In this document: piece by piece, positions 11,421 through 25,135 of the stretch
How the letters are laid out: every line of letters starts with the position of its first letter
How positions within the stretch are numbered: the stretch's first letter is position 1
NCBI RefSeq assembly: GCF_007655135.1
Contig: NC_045127.1
Location: 9,185,001 to 9,249,000 of the forward strand
Length of the DNA: 64,000 nt
Direction: 5' to 3'
Source: Punica granatum
Taxonomy: Eukaryota; Streptophyta; Magnoliopsida; Myrtales; Lythraceae
Program-made: the position numbers and the translations under genes
The notes under the pieces: model-generated
Database searches by the model: none
What the model was told of the DNA's origin: nothing
Seen by the model: the letters and a program-made list of their open reading frames with translations, nothing else

Positions 11421-14400
11421 TCCACTCCTTGGTGAGTTCTCTCTTCCAAGTTCAATCCATCTCCATGATGGTATGATTTTTTTAACAAATTGCTTCACTT
11501 TCTAATTTTTGTTTATTTATTTATTTATTTATAATAATCAATAAATAATAATCTCTGAGATGAGGAGGAGGGGGAAAGAGAGAGATGTTCTTCTCTTCAA
11601 GGCCAAGCTTGCTTGCTTTGCTTGACATAATAATCTTTATTTTTTTTAATTATTGTTTGGTCCTTTTTTCTTTTTTTTTTACTGACACAGTTGCCAACTA
11701 TTCCAAACAGAGCTTTATTTGCTGTTACACACTCATTTTTATCAGAGAGCCAACTAACTCCCCTTCATTTCTTTTGAGAAGGGACCTTGCTACCCTGCAG
11801 CCAGCTCCACCAACCCTCCATGGAACTCACACATCCCCTCCCTTCATCTCATCGCGCCCGATACGCGTCGCCTTCCCGAGTTCCGACGATCGAGTCCGAC
11901 TTAAAAGTTAACGATGATTTATCCGACACTAGATGAGCTTACCCTACTGATAATTCACGCGACAAAACATGTTCTTACATGTTGTTTCTCGTCGTATTTT
12001 CAACTGTATTATTCCACTTGCGTTAAACGTCGTTCTTATTTATCTTTTCGGTGAAAACACATTGGCTCTTTTGAAGAGCATAATTGAAGGAGACTCAATC
12101 AATCTCTGACAAAACGGTACCTTATGCCGCATTTTTGGATTAGAGGGTGCCCTCGCTTTACAGTGTAAGGGATCTCATCGAACAGTAATGGTGTCTTAGG
12201 TACCATACAGGAATAGTACGATGAAATCCGTCCATAATTAACTGGCAAGACAATCAAACGGCTCCGGTTAGATTACTTCAAGGGGGTACAATGCGGGGTG
12301 CAATGCAGAGGATAATTTATGGGGGGGGGGGGTAATTTAATAAGCTAAATTCTTTGATGAAAATAATTGTATTGTAGCCAGGCAGGGCTTTCTTTTATTA
12401 CTAGGGAGGGAGGAGGGGCTTTTAGGGCTGAGGAATATATGGGAACAAAGGAATCTAATCATCAAATTACCTTTTTGTCCTGGTACGGACTCCAGCTGTT
12501 CCAAAAACAAAGTTAAAATTAAAATTCTTAAATTAAATGGCCCAAAAATATTCTAAAATAGATTTTCTTTTATTTTGTAAAAAAAAAATACTAATTAAGA
12601 AAGGTCTTTCAAGGCCAGCCAGCCCAACTAATCCTCGGTCAAACTCAATTATCTGTCAACACAGCCCACGGTTGTAATCCTGCTGTACACACAAAAACAA
12701 TTTCCAGATTTTAATTCCGCCATTAGCGCCTGATTTGATCTGCTGTTGCTGTACAGTCTTAGTTGGGTTCAGTTTCTCCTAATTTGAAATTCTATTTCGT
12801 TCATACTCGTGATTGTTCATGTAACTGCAGACTTATTTGTCTGAACTCGTGATACGTACGGTTTCATGATATCCCGTTGAAGTAGAAGGATGCATAAATT
12901 CTTTGTTATTGTCACTAATTAATGAGCACAAACACTTCGTGGTGGGTTTGTAATGCAATCGGTCATGTGTGTCTCATATCCCATGTCTATGACATGACCA
13001 GTGTGATCTTCAATGGGCAATACTTTTATTTATCACGAACAAACATGTGCTGGCTTGAAATCGCTTCTTTTCTTCTCTTTCAAAAGATTGGAAAAGCTTT
13101 TCACCCAAAAAAAAAAGGAAAAGATTAGAATTTCCTAATGAGGACTGAGGAGGTTTAATTGATTTTTCATGTCCAATTCGTGAAAAATGTTTAATATTTA
13201 ATGAGGTTGTTGATGTAGTTTCAAAATTCAGAAAATATATTATGTTAAGGCCTCTCGATTACATTATACATATTGCTATAGTCATTTTTTATTGTGTTAA
13301 TTAAAAGTCATCGCTTGTAAACTTGGTTTACACTTGAAGCTTAAGGTGCTTGCATGGAATAGATGATAAAATATGCAAAATAAATCATTTTATGATTAAA
13401 TTAATCCAACATTTAAAATTCATTGATACAAAAATCCAAGATATCGAACCTTAATCGTGAAGACTCGTTACAAGTTTGGAGTACTATATATAGATCTAGC
13501 CATTCTGAATTTCAAAAAAACGAATGATAAATTCTAGCCCATGCATTACGCGACGACATCTAAACGGTCTACGACAATGAGGCACAAATTTGAATTTTTT
13601 TGCATTTATAATCACGTGGTCATTCTGTATGCTTAGTTAGTGTAAGCATTTATAAAGAGTTGCCCATCAAAATGAACTTTAGTTTTTATCTCCTTTTTCA
13701 TTTGGATCTACAAATGGATTATAGCATTGCAAGCCAAAATTTAAAATAAACAAATAAAGAATGGGCAGAAGGGAGAAGTGATTTGATGGTCATTTGATTA
13801 GAGGTGTAGGGAATATATATGCATGTGGTCAAAGGGAATAAGCAGATCTTATGATGGAGATGGTATACCAACCTCATCAAGGTGGGCACTCACATCAAAT
13901 TAAATTTCCCCCATCTCAGCTTATTCCATATAGCAGCCTAAGGCTAACTAGTTGAGCTTGTCTCCTTAATTCATAATTACTTCAAATTTGGTCAAATATC
14001 AATTATTCCCCTTTTCAAAAGAAAAAGAATATATGAAATGTTTGTTCTTGCAACTGGCCGGATATGATCATCATAGTAAAGTTTAACGTATTATAGTTTA
14101 AAATTTATAACCTCATTGAATCTTATGAACTTAGCTAGGCATTTTGTTATAGCCCTACCTGAGGACTACACGAACTAGAGAAGCCGATGAAAGAGAGAGC
14201 TACCATGTTGAGTAGATTCATAGGATAATGTTGGATTCGCAAATTCGCACTCAAGTTTAGCATGGACATGACGAGTTTCGCCCATTCGTATGAGCATATC
14301 ATAAGTAGTCAATCATGTTACTTTTTGATGAATTTAGTCAATCATGCTAATGTTCTATGCACTTGTTGGTTCAACTAAGCTAATACGAGTCAAATTAGGT

Positions 14401-14462
14401 CAAATGCCATTTTAGAGTAGCAAGTGAATATTCAATGTTAGTCGCTGAAAATGAATATTCAA
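11421..14462. other. AT-rich intergenic DNA, no gene seen
   Basis: No reading frame resembles a known protein. The sequence holds (ATTT)n runs near 11511-11531 and a G11 tract near 12320. A short inverted pair (GGAATAAGC at about 13846, GCTTATTCC at about 13918) is seen. Nothing else stands out. Confidence 0.5.
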
Positions 14463-14475
14463 TGTTAAGACTATT

Positions 14476-14629
14476 TTTTTCGGTTACAAAGGAAGGTCAA
14501 GACCTTATACAATGGAAGATAAATCCTAAATAACTAATAAAAGGATACGGTTATCTCACCAAGTATTGAACTTGCAATATTTAGGTTAACAAGCGAGGAT
14601 ACGCGCCACTAAACTACACCTCTTTTGAT
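14476..14629 (-). mobile_element. tRNA-derived SINE, family 2, with target-site duplication
   Basis: Read on the minus strand, it has an A-box-like TAGTTTAGTGGCGC (14616-14603), a B-box-like AAGTTCAATAC (14573-14563), a family tail with TTATTAGTTATTTAGGATTT and GTATAAGGTCTTGACC, and an A-rich end. The flanks 14463-14475 (TGTTAAGACTATT) and 14630-14642 (TGTTAAGAGTATT) match at 12 of 13 positions. That supports retroposition. The tail resembles the copies at 31083-31217 and 47600-47759. Confidence 0.7.
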
Positions 14630-14642
14630 TGTTAAGAGTATT

Positions 14643-17600
14643 TCGAGTAGCAAGTGACAGTATGTTTACTATTTAAAAGGTATTTTCGAACTTCATCGAT
14701 TCGAAATTAGCCTACATTATTGTAACGTTCAAAAAGTGGGGTAAAAGTGTGAGTACTGAAAAATATTGTACCTCGTGTAGAGATGTAAGCCACCGTTTAA
14801 TTGATAGAAGAAAATGTGCCTGGAAAATACAGAACGTTGAATGTTTGTCTCCTCCACTGAAAAACAATATCTCCATCCGAATGGATAATTCCTTTCTTTG
14901 AGACATTTTTTTTTTTGGGTGTAAATATATGTTTTCACATCGAAAGGTACGCATGAAACAGGAGAACATATACTCCCGACCCGATCTTCCCGATCTTTGT
15001 CGAACCACTCTTGTTTATAGTCTGCTGCAAAAAAACTGGGGACAAGAATATGTGATCCTTGAAACATCCATGAGTGCTCAAAGGATTGATTTCTTTAGTG
15101 CGAGATACCGTCGATCATTGGCTTCCTTGCATCCGAGAAGTTTATTCGTGGAGATTTCGGTTTCACATTATTGGTGGTGACCAATACAGTTTTCAGAAAA
15201 ACGATCATATGTTTATAAGCCATCTCTCTTATTTGTTCATTTTAATCGGTCCGAAAACCACGCCAACATTTGACGCTATGAATCTATACAACAAAATCAC
15301 GTATTTAGCTTGCAAAATTATTATATTCTTAAGCGATGGAAAAATAATAAAACAAATAATTGATGGCTAAAATCATCAAAGATAGACAGAAGGAAAAAAA
15401 ATTTTAAAAAAGAAGGAATTTTGGTTTTCCTCCGACCATAAGTCTTATAATTTTCTTCGATCAAAGATTTAATGAATGGATGTGTTCTCCCAAAATGATG
15501 ATTATATATCCTTCATCATGCATTGTCCCAAACCAATAGTTAATCAAATACAAAGCCACTCATTAAACTGTAATAAAAGCCCAGCTGGAAAAGACTCACG
15601 CGTGCATCACAACACACATGACATGGATCTTTGGAGTGGGCCAACCCCCCCAACTGGGCCATATCCGCCCACTTGTGGTCCCCTCCCTAATTATGGGGTG
15701 ATACCTAAGATAAAGGAAAAATCTCTTGCACGATCTTTCTTTTTCCCCCTTGATTACTACTGTTATATTATTATTAGTATGACATATTCTGAGAAGCATC
15801 TTCTCTTTTGCTGTTACAATTACGGTTATTACTGTCATTTTTAATTAGAAATTAATAACTTATATTACATCAAGGTCTTAGTTTTAGTTTTTTTCTTACA
15901 ACAAAGTGTTCAACAAATGTATAGCGATGAATACTTTTAATTTATTAGCACGGTTTGTCAACTATATCACGCATATTATGGATATTGCTCTCATAGTTTT
16001 TTTTTTACCCTGGTATCCGAAAAACTAAATAGGCTCAGACTACTTTAGTTAGAGTCAAATCGACCCACTAAAGAATAAATTAATAAAACTCTCCCGATAA
16101 AAAAAAACAAATTTTCCATTTATAAAACTTAAATTCGAAACCCTACTCTCATTGATATTAATAATAGGAATTAAGAAGAAGTTTGCAGCCCACACTTGAT
16201 GCCTCCTTCTCAAATCTCATCTCAACAGCTCTTCTCTTTGCAAGAAAGATTCGTACTTTGAGTGGCTTTTCTTTCTTTATCAAAAGCAAAGCATTCTCAT
16301 CTCAGAGCTATGTAAGTGTCTTTAGTTATTGAAGATTAATTTAATCATATAAATGATCCTTTAATACAATAAGAATAAATCCGATTTCCCTTTTTTTTGC
16401 ATTTATCGATTTTGAGTAGCACCAAGCATTAAAACTCCAGATAAACTAGACTGGAACGACTATGACATCGACAAATTTAAATACGTGGAAACGGATCATC
16501 TAACTTAATCATGCTGCCCTGCCGATAGAATATTGGTTTCCTCTGATCCTAATAAAAAGTCGGCATGCATGCGCAGCAAAGAAGGATCCCCTATACATGA
16601 TCATCGTCCATTTTTTTACTTAAAAGGCATGCAGAGACCGAGCCTCCTTTTGCTTCTTTTATTTTCTTTATTTTTTTTTAAAAAAATTGTTTTTAAGGTG
16701 ATAAAGCTGCATTTGTATAAGGAACCCAAGTCCAATGATATTGCTGGTTGGTTCGATACTTTGAGCAAAACTCATCGAAGTCCCAGAAACACATTTACGT
16801 CTGTCTGGGCAAACAATCGTTGTCACCCAATAATTTCCCCACATTGTCGAGTTTTCCCTCTCCCTGATGTCCTAAATCATTGTAGATTAATGCGAGTGTA
16901 AAATACTAAAATTGCAACAGATCATGTTCGTCGAATATTCTTGAAAATGACATAAAATTATAATAGTATAGATTTAGTTATGATCTATTTCTTGATGGTA
17001 TTAGCAAGTTAATGTTCATTATCATATCGTGCATGGCGACGCCCAACCTCCTTGAAGTCGAATATTCCCAGTGCATAGCGATGGATAAGTCAAAATGAGG
17101 CTAGCCACTCTTCCGATTCTTTCTTCCTGGTCGGCATCATAAGGCAAATTCTGTAGTTTATTCTTTTGCAGTACCTCAGCTTGATACATGAAGCGAGAAA
17201 AGGATTCAAGGATCAGTTCCGAATATTAGCTCACTTGCACGACAAGAGTCAAATCAGTTCATACTGAATCAACACGGTCTTACCACCATAATATAATGGT
17301 GTGTTGCAAGGTAATCAGTTACCGCCGAGACAGTATAGCGGATAATTGAGATACAAACCTCAGAAGTAGTGCGAAAACTAACAAAATCAAGATTGTCCCG
17401 AGCAAATTGCCGAACTCATGACATGTTATTATGCGATGGTTATGTGGAATATTCATGTGACCAGTAATTTGAGTGTACTCTACCAGGAATATCAAGATTG
17501 AGACTTTTTTTTTTCCTATGTATTTGTTGATATTTAGAAATTCAATGGGTCACGACTGATTCAGTTCGAGTTGAGTCATTTTTCCCAGCTTTTTTGGGAC

Positions 17601-18550
17601 AAAACACGGCAAATGGAACCGTATGCAGAAAATCAAATGGGCCGGAAAAAGTTTTGGGCCAAAATTGAAATGGACACCGATAGAGTGGCCTCCTATATGA
17701 CAGATTTGGGCTTTGCACTGGGTACGGAAACTATGCTCTTGGGGGCCCATTTTCGTGAACTCCCCGGATACGCTCCCAAAAAACAAATTGTACATGGAAA
17801 GTCCTATGTACGCTTCCAGCCTGACGGGGTCAGCCCCCTTCCGAGTCCATGCACGTTTTTACGGTTTCATCGGTTAACATGCAGACGCCTGAATTTATCG
17901 CGGTCAGTTCTGTCCAAAGAAGCGATTTGGTATGGACGCGTTGAGGATTTTAACGATGGCAAGGCGACTTTCTAGTAAAGCTCACAAACATCCGGCAGAA
18001 TCACGGTGCGCTAAAGGAGATGTCCATGAGATTCTTGGCTGCTTGTCTTTCCACTTTGTTGACAAACTAGACCAAATCGATATCTAATACCACAATTCTT
18101 GAGCCTTTGACTTTTGAGGAACTTTAGATCGAAGAAAAGCACACTCGGACAGCAAAAATAAAAAAAAAAAAAAGAAAATTAATAATAAATTGTATTTGAA
18201 GTGATGGGTCGATCACTAAAAATTCAAAAGGCTTATAGCTACTTCCATTATTTTTTTGGACTTATTATAAAAATTCAAAATGATGGAAAACCAGAAAGAC
18301 AAACAAAATTCCAAGGGGAAAATGGGCGGAAGGGCAAATAAATTTTGCAGCAGCATATCAGATAGGGATGGATCAGCTGCAAATTTAGCTTAGCTAGGAA
18401 GTGATGGAAGGATGGATTATTTTTGAACATATCCTCTGGAGCGTTGACCATGGAATGTCAAGTCAAATCGGTGAAAGATTTTTATCAAGTCATTAGAGAA
18501 ATTTCAGGGCATCTCTTTTCAGTCCTTTACAGGAATTGGACATGGATCAA

Positions 18551-18590
<40 letters not shown>

Positions 18591-19083
18591 AGTTTTTCAT
18601 GATGAATTGTTGCCAGCTACCGCCAAATCTCTCCTTTTATTTTTCTTTTTGAAGGAAGATTTACGAATCTAGAAAGAGAGAGTGGAAATCGAAATTAGAA
18701 TTATATGTTTTAGTACCAAGTCCCCAACCCATTAGGACAACATTTTTTTTCCTTCCTTCGCTCGAACCAACAACTAAGAATATAGAGGACTTAGTGCAAT
18801 GTCTTGGCCAACAACCATTATGTTGTGTGCTCGACTCTCGTTAGTAAAACTATCTATGATTCTATTTTTAATCTTTTTTTTTTGGAGATATGAAAATATA
18901 TAGGAGAATGGAAATTTATGATGACATAAGAAAATCCCTTGATGAGAACTGAAATCAGGACTTGTTGATTCTAGGTCGAGAATGATGACACTATACTAAA
19001 TCCTTTTATCTGCATTTATTCATTTTACATTCCCCTTGTTCCTCACTAGGCTCATGCGCCTTAGCTTATAACCGGAAGAAAAG
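14643..19083. other. Intergenic DNA with SINE fragments, no gene seen
   Basis: Two overlapping frames at 14712-15067 and one at 17571-17975 (134 codons) show no recognisable domain. A probable minus-strand family-3 SINE copy is at about 16005-16165 (contains AATCGACCCACTA and AATTCGAAACCCTAC), and a fragment of the same family at about 17530-17580. An (AG)n microsatellite sits at 18552-18586. A tRNA-like stretch at about 18790-18890 may be a decayed SINE. Confidence 0.45.
18552..18586 (+). repeat. (AG)n microsatellite
   Basis: An uninterrupted AG dinucleotide run of about 35 bp in intergenic DNA, probably length-polymorphic. Confidence 0.9.
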
Positions 19084-19086
19084 TTA

Positions 19087-19377
19087 TCAATGTTTGGTTT
19101 TCAAGTAAAAATTTTTACTCTACCAAACTCAATTCTATTCTTCACAAAATTCAACACTGCAATAATCATAGTTTTGTATTTTTTTTATTTAATAATAAAT
19201 TTTCATTCATACTTTTTCCTAATAATTTTTATTTAATAATAATTTTCCTATATATTTTCACATCTACATATATATACATATATATTCTCACTCATCCATA
19301 TATTTATCAACACTTATAATCATTATACAAAATCAAATTAAGTTGGTCATGATTCAACGCGAAAACCAAACGCAAGC
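19087..19377. mobile_element. Tourist-like MITE with TTA target-site duplication
   Basis: The ends are imperfect inverted repeats: TGTTTGGTTTTC at the left and GAAAACCAAACGCAAGC at the right. The element is flanked by TTA at 19084-19086 and 19378-19380. The 291-bp interior is AT-rich and non-coding. A 3-bp TTA/TAA duplication with GTTTGG termini fits non-autonomous PIF/Harbinger (Tourist) elements. Confidence 0.6.
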
Positions 19378-19380
19378 TTA

Positions 19381-22300
19381 GTACTTTTCTTTTTAATCTT
19401 TGATGAATAAGATAGTCTAGCTAGTACCTTGATGCAGCGCTGCATGAATTATGTCTATATCGTATCATTTAGAGCAACTACCAGGTGTAATTCTATTATC
19501 ATTGATGAAACTGTGACCGCTCCGGACACCCCCTTAAATTGACCATGACATGATTAAATAACAGTGGAATTTACGTAACAGTGAAAGACCTAATGATATC
19601 CATCAACAAAAGAATGACCTGATGAAGAGTTACAATGTTTTTTATCCTTACAATTAATAAGCATTACCCGATAAAGGAGTGGCTGTGGTGCAATAGCAGC
19701 TGCTCCTCAACAATGAACCAAACAAGAGATTTCGGATTTTATTATTATCAGTGAAACCATCTATACTTCTTATTTAATTTTCTATTTTCTTGTATTAGCT
19801 TATAGAAAAATTCTACAATGATAAAGAGTAACAATGAAATATTTGGTACTTTAATTCATGTGATTAATACTTCAATTTAAGTACTAAACATGCGTACATA
19901 ATAATTATAAATAATAAAAGTACAAAATATTTAAGTTAAAATATTAAATATTCAATCTAAAAATACTAAATATATTATTGTAACTGATTATCATATTAGA
20001 CGAAACATCGATTATGAATCTCTTTTATTCAAAAAAAAAGAAAAAAAGGAAAGCAATAGCCTAACGGTATAGACTCCTAATATGTGCATAGAGCTGTCTC
20101 CGGCAGCAGCTTATAGCCGCTGCTACAGCAGCAGATCAGCAGTGACGAATAAAGACCCCTGTCCCTTCCTCTAAATCAATCAAATCTTTCGCCATCCCCT
20201 ATATATATATATATATATATGTATGTATACTGTTTGTGGTCAAATATATACTATATGTCACGGCGCAGGGGGGTGAAAAGGACACTATACCCTCCTTCTC
20301 CCTTAGCTGAGCGGCCGCAGAAAAGCCGCCGCAAAATCGCAGCGGCACCGGCGCGGGGACGTATGCATGGCTAGCTGTAGCTCTTGTAAGTTCCCTCACA
20401 AATAAGTGAGGGCAATAATAGTTCATGCGTTCTTTGTAAAATCAAAATGATCTTAGACATGAAATTGACTTATCTACTGGATATTAACCAATAGAATTAG
20501 GCTGGAGGTCCAACCTGATGTCTTTTTTTTTTTAATTAAAATCGGAATTCTAGTCATCGTGAAATTATGTATGAGAATAATTTCCTATTGGTCGCTCGCG
20601 ATTATGATCGAATTTCCTTGTCCTATGAACTTGCAAGAATGTTGACCTGGATCATAGGAAACCAAGTTTAAATATACCCTCGTTATTAGGAGAAAATAAA
20701 TGGACGCAATTGATCGAGATTGTCTCACTATTTTGTGTAATTTCATCATTTTTCACTACATGTGCATGACAAGAACGTACAATCTAAATATTTTTTCTGG
20801 AATTTTGTATGTGTAAATATAAATATGAATGTCAACCGGAAATATAAATAAATATGCATAAAGTTCACCTTGGTATACGTACTTTGTATTTTCACTTAGC
20901 CAGTGGCAGTTCATGGTACAGCATAAAGCAGAATCCGACCTTCTTTTTCGGTAGAAAAATAATAATCCGACTTTCTTATCATGCTATTAATAAAATATTT
21001 CTATTCGTAATAAATGTCTTTTTTTGGGTAAGAAATTTCTACCAGTATTTACCTGAAACTAATATATTCACAGTTGCTTTTTCTTTCCGGTCTGATGATG
21101 TTATAGCCGTTATTCTTATATTAGTGTTAAAAAGTGGTTATGATTATCGATATGGATTGATCCAAAATGATTTTACACTTGTTCTCTAAGTGAGGTTCCG
21201 AATTTGATTATTATAAGTGAAGAAAATTCATATCGAAAGAATTTTACATTTTAATAATTTAATGAACTAATTAGTTGGAATTCATTAACTTTAAGGATAT
21301 ACTCTTGAAAAAAACAGTGGTTATGGTTTAGGCAAAACTTTGGATAGATTCTCAGTCAGATACGGGACGTTGACAGGTCCTTATAAAACGAATGGCGTTG
21401 ATCACATTTTGGCATCCCTTTGCTGACAGTGTGATTGGAATCAATCTCCCCAGTCTCTCCTTTCCTCACCTCTTTATTGCTGTACGTCCATGTATATCCA
21501 CACACGCATATGTGTAGTTTTCCTATATAAATGTGGTAATTATTTTTGGAAAACAGTATTTATACATGCTATTTACAAAGAGGTTCCGAAATCATCAATA
21601 CTCAATGACACTATTCATATCTCTTTATTAGCTATTAAGATTTCTATTTCAATGTATTAGATTCATGAACCTCTTTTATAATTAAAAAAAGATAATGTAT
21701 TATCGAAAAGTATATATTGCTCACCACAAAGTTTTTTCTTTTTTCGGTAGGCTAATTGGAGCCGAAGCTCAGTAAAAGGAAACAACAGAAAGAAAGAAAA
21801 TTACATCAAATAAAAACGGGGTAAGAAACAACTGTATCGTAAAAAAGTAGCGGAATAATACCGGCCGGAGGGGTTGGAAAAAAAGTGAGACCTAAGCGGA
21901 AACTGCACCGTGAAGGAGCGCCGATGATCGGCCTTTGCTCCTAAAAAGAAATTAACTAGTCGAAGTGCGTACAAGTTGATTCGGGTCATCGCTTATGTAT
22001 AAAAGTGGAAAAGAGAGGGGCTCTCCCTGTACGGTCGTTGCCTTTGTTGCAAGGTGGGAGCGTCCTGTCACTTCATAGCTGAGACATACCTTTGCCCCTC
22101 CTTCAGTATTACGTCAATATAATTAATACTCTTTCCCTTCAAATGATATTATCGCATGTCCATATCCACGTAGGGTCATCACAGGTTCGAGTCGAGAGCC
22201 AGTCCATTAGGGACTAAAAATCTCTCGATCGTTAATTTTTCTTTTCTTTTACTAAACTTGAAACTCGACACCTCACTTGAAAAGAAGAAGCGTCGAATCT

Positions 22301-23261
22301 CCCGAATCCACGCATGTTGATTTAAAATTTTAAACTATGTGTATACTTAATCCTATGTTTTTCTATGGTCCCTTAGTTGGACCGTCTCTGAACTCTTCGT
22401 GATTGTTGGATGAAGATGAGGCCAGCTATTATTTGGTGAAAATATATAGCGATATCCGAGGGCCTAACATCTGATATCTGCTCCTCAATTAAGTGTTGGA
22501 TCCATCGCGTCTCATATCTGCTCCTCTCTCCACAAACAATTATGAAAGTGTATTCTTCTATGATTAGGGCTACTTCGGAATGTTCATTTACAGATAATAA
22601 ATCATATTTTTAATTTTAAAAAAAGGTGTAGCGTTGTAACGCACGCACTCGTTTAGTTGACCTAAAGGTCGCAGATTCGATATCTAGTGGGACTATCCGT
22701 ACTCCATTATTAGTTATTTAGAATTTCTCTTTTATTGTACTAAGTTTTGAGCCTCTTTTATAATCGAAAAAAATTTATATATTTAGTTAACTTTGGATTA
22801 TAAGGATATAAAGGCACACATAAAATTGAAAGTGCATCCATCCACATTTATGAAATCGATGTAAAACGACCAAATGGGTAGGTCATTGGATGAGTGGTCT
22901 TTCTTAAATGGATGGTTTCCAAGTCCTAAAGTTAAGGGACTCATAGAAGAGAGGTATTTTTCGGCGGGAGGGGCGAATATCAATAAGTTCATCAAAAATT
23001 AAAGAAAGAACATGCATATTTCCCTGAAACCTTAAAATTTGAAGGAGAGTGTCCCTTTCCCAGTCCATCGCCTTTTGTCCTTTTATAAACATCCAAAAAT
23101 ATTTTATTAATGGGTTTCGTCCCCTTAATTCATCAAAAAAATATTTTAATAAAGGAAGAGAGTTAAGATGACAATTATACTTTCTTTTTTTTAAAGAATT
23201 TAGCATTTCTTTTCTGACATATTTACTTGGCATTTTATGGCATAACTAGAGGCAATTCAAG
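19381..23261. other. Intergenic DNA with decayed repeats, no gene seen
   Basis: No supported gene. A GC-rich patch with CAGC and GCCGC motifs lies at about 20096-20360 around an (AT)n run (20202-20220). SINE family-2 tails occur at about 21590-21690 and in a fuller copy at about 22626-22773. A minus-strand family-3 remnant is at about 22160-22300. Confidence 0.45.
22626..22773 (+). mobile_element. Probable SINE, family 2
   Basis: A B-box-like segment (GCAGATTCGATATC at 22671-22684) is followed by the tail seen in other copies: TTATTAGTTATTTAGAATTT, TTTTATTGTACTAAG and GAGCCTCTTTTATAATC, then a short A run. No clear target-site duplication was found, so the ends are approximate. Confidence 0.5.
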
Positions 23262-23275
23262 GTGCAACATGCTCT

Positions 23276-23473
23276 AACCTCAATGAATTTGACCTAATGG
23301 TTAATGTACACTCAAATTTACATTAAAATCCGGGTTCGAATCCCTTTGGAGACATCGAAGCGCTTTTGGTGTAATTACCCGCTCCGTGCGCCGCTGGGGG
23401 TTCACGGAGCCTCGAAGATTAGTCGGGCGATGTCCGAACACCTCAGTTAGCAAAAAAAAAAAAAAAAAAAAAA
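23276..23473 (+). mobile_element. tRNA-derived SINE, family 1, with poly(A) tail and target-site duplication
   Basis: An A-box-like GACCTAATGGTTAA (23291-23304) and an excellent B box GGGTTCGAATCCC (23332-23344) are followed by a conserved body (ACCCGCTCCGTGCG, then CACCTCAGTTAGC) and an A-tail of about 22 bp. The flanks 23262-23275 (GTGCAACATGCTCT) and 23474-23487 (GTACAAAATGCTCT) match at 12 of 14 positions. The body aligns with the copy at 39282-39465. Confidence 0.8.
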
Positions 23474-23487
23474 GTACAAAATGCTCT

Positions 23488-25119
23488 TTGGGCCCATTTC
23501 TCTATTTCAAATTTACGAGAATAAAAGACAACATCTTTTTTTGGTGTTGGAAATAATCGTGAGAGGAGTATATACATGTTCCTCTGTCGGTTCATAAAAA
23601 TGATCTCTGGCACTGAGTTAGTGCAGAGCTGCATAGTACCGAGATGAGTTGTAGCTCACAGAAGAAAAATATGACTACGAAAACAAGCCAACACCACACA
23701 CACACACACAGAACGTAATCAATATGTTTGATTGATCGACCGTTAAGACAAAATTGTGGCACACCTCAACTATTTACTCACGCCATAAATGTTCCACCTT
23801 CCAAATGATATATCAATCGGTTTTACCGGTTCAAAACCCTTCTTGACTCCGTTTCTTTGTTCTACATAATAACAGCTTTATATGGTTTGCACTTGGTCTC
23901 CGCTTCTCGACTATGTCTGGAACCATATAGCCTCTAGTTTTAAGAGGCTGAAAATATATATACAACAATTGGAAAGATTTTTACAACTTTATCTATATTT
24001 ATTGTGTGCTTTGTCACTTTATTTTTTTCCTTTACAATAATCTCGATGATCTATTATATTTTTTTGCCCTTTTAATCTTCTCTTAAACATTTTATCATGG
24101 ACAATCATTGGTTACTGAGAAAAAAAAAGATATATCGACCAATATATATATATAGATTAACTCCAAAGACCATGTCAGGGAATTGCCGATGAATAGCTAC
24201 TCATCATGCCATACCTTCCAGAATATTAACTGCGATTCATTGTGTTCACTGTCCATATTTACCACAATATGATCGCGTATATATGATCAGTTTGATATCG
24301 ACACGTAGATACTTGTGAGTTTTCCACGTTCCCGCAGATATTTATGCAATCTTCTTGCAATTAATATGGCGACAATTCACCAATAATTGAGAGTGAGTGA
24401 GTGAGTGAGTCCATGTAAATTATATTCGTATATGTGTATAACTTGTGGAAATTAATCCCAGAGAGTTAATGCTTTGTCAAACTTTAGATTCTATGGGGAG
24501 ACAGACATACCCAACATGACCAATTAATTCAAATATTTGACCTTTGAGAGGTGAGATTATTGTTGAAGTGGCCACCCGCTGCACAACTACGAGAGACGCG
24601 CATAGTCATAGTCTGTCTTTTCTTTGTTTTCCGTTTTATGTTTTATTATTTTATTTTATTTTATTTTACTTTATTTATTTGTTTATTTTGCAGTTCATTG
24701 GTCCCTGAAGTTTGCTTTGGCCCTGAATTTCATCCTTACAGGATCGGTTTTCTCATTATTGCTCCCAATACTGTGACAACTTATATATGTGGGCGTACTG
24801 CCCGCCGTATTACTGTTTTAGGTGACGTGCTAATTGACAATGGAAGATATAGTGGGATTAGCTCGGACAAAGGATAAACCTCTCACGCTCACAGGAATTC
24901 ACCGCAATTATGTATATTTGAATTTCAGGAGCTCGAGTGCATTTTTCGGAATATAACGATCCCAACAGCTGTTGGAATAATCACATCATATATAATAATT
25001 TTTATATTGCACCTAGCACATCTGAAAAGCCAAGAGAATCCTATTATTCGTAGTACATGAAAAGAAACCTAGCTTTGCAAAATGAGGTAGGCTTGAGCTT
25101 CATGGGAAGAAGTGAAAGC
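23488..25119. other. AT-rich intergenic DNA, no gene seen
   Basis: Contains a short (CA)n run near 23695-23711, an (AT)n run near 24143-24155, (GAGT)n near 24392-24410 and (ATTTT)n near 24638-24667. No protein-like frame was recognised. Confidence 0.5.
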
Positions 25120-25135
25120 AATGTCCCTTCATTTT

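Noticed and set aside
13836..13936. Possible miRNA hairpin (GGAATAAGC ... GCTTATTCC)
   Set aside because: Only 9 bp pair well; flanking pairing is poor and neither arm matches a miRNA I know.
17571..17975. 134-codon open frame on the + strand
   Set aside because: No domain or family resemblance, no splice or promoter context, and it overlaps a SINE family-3 fragment at its start.
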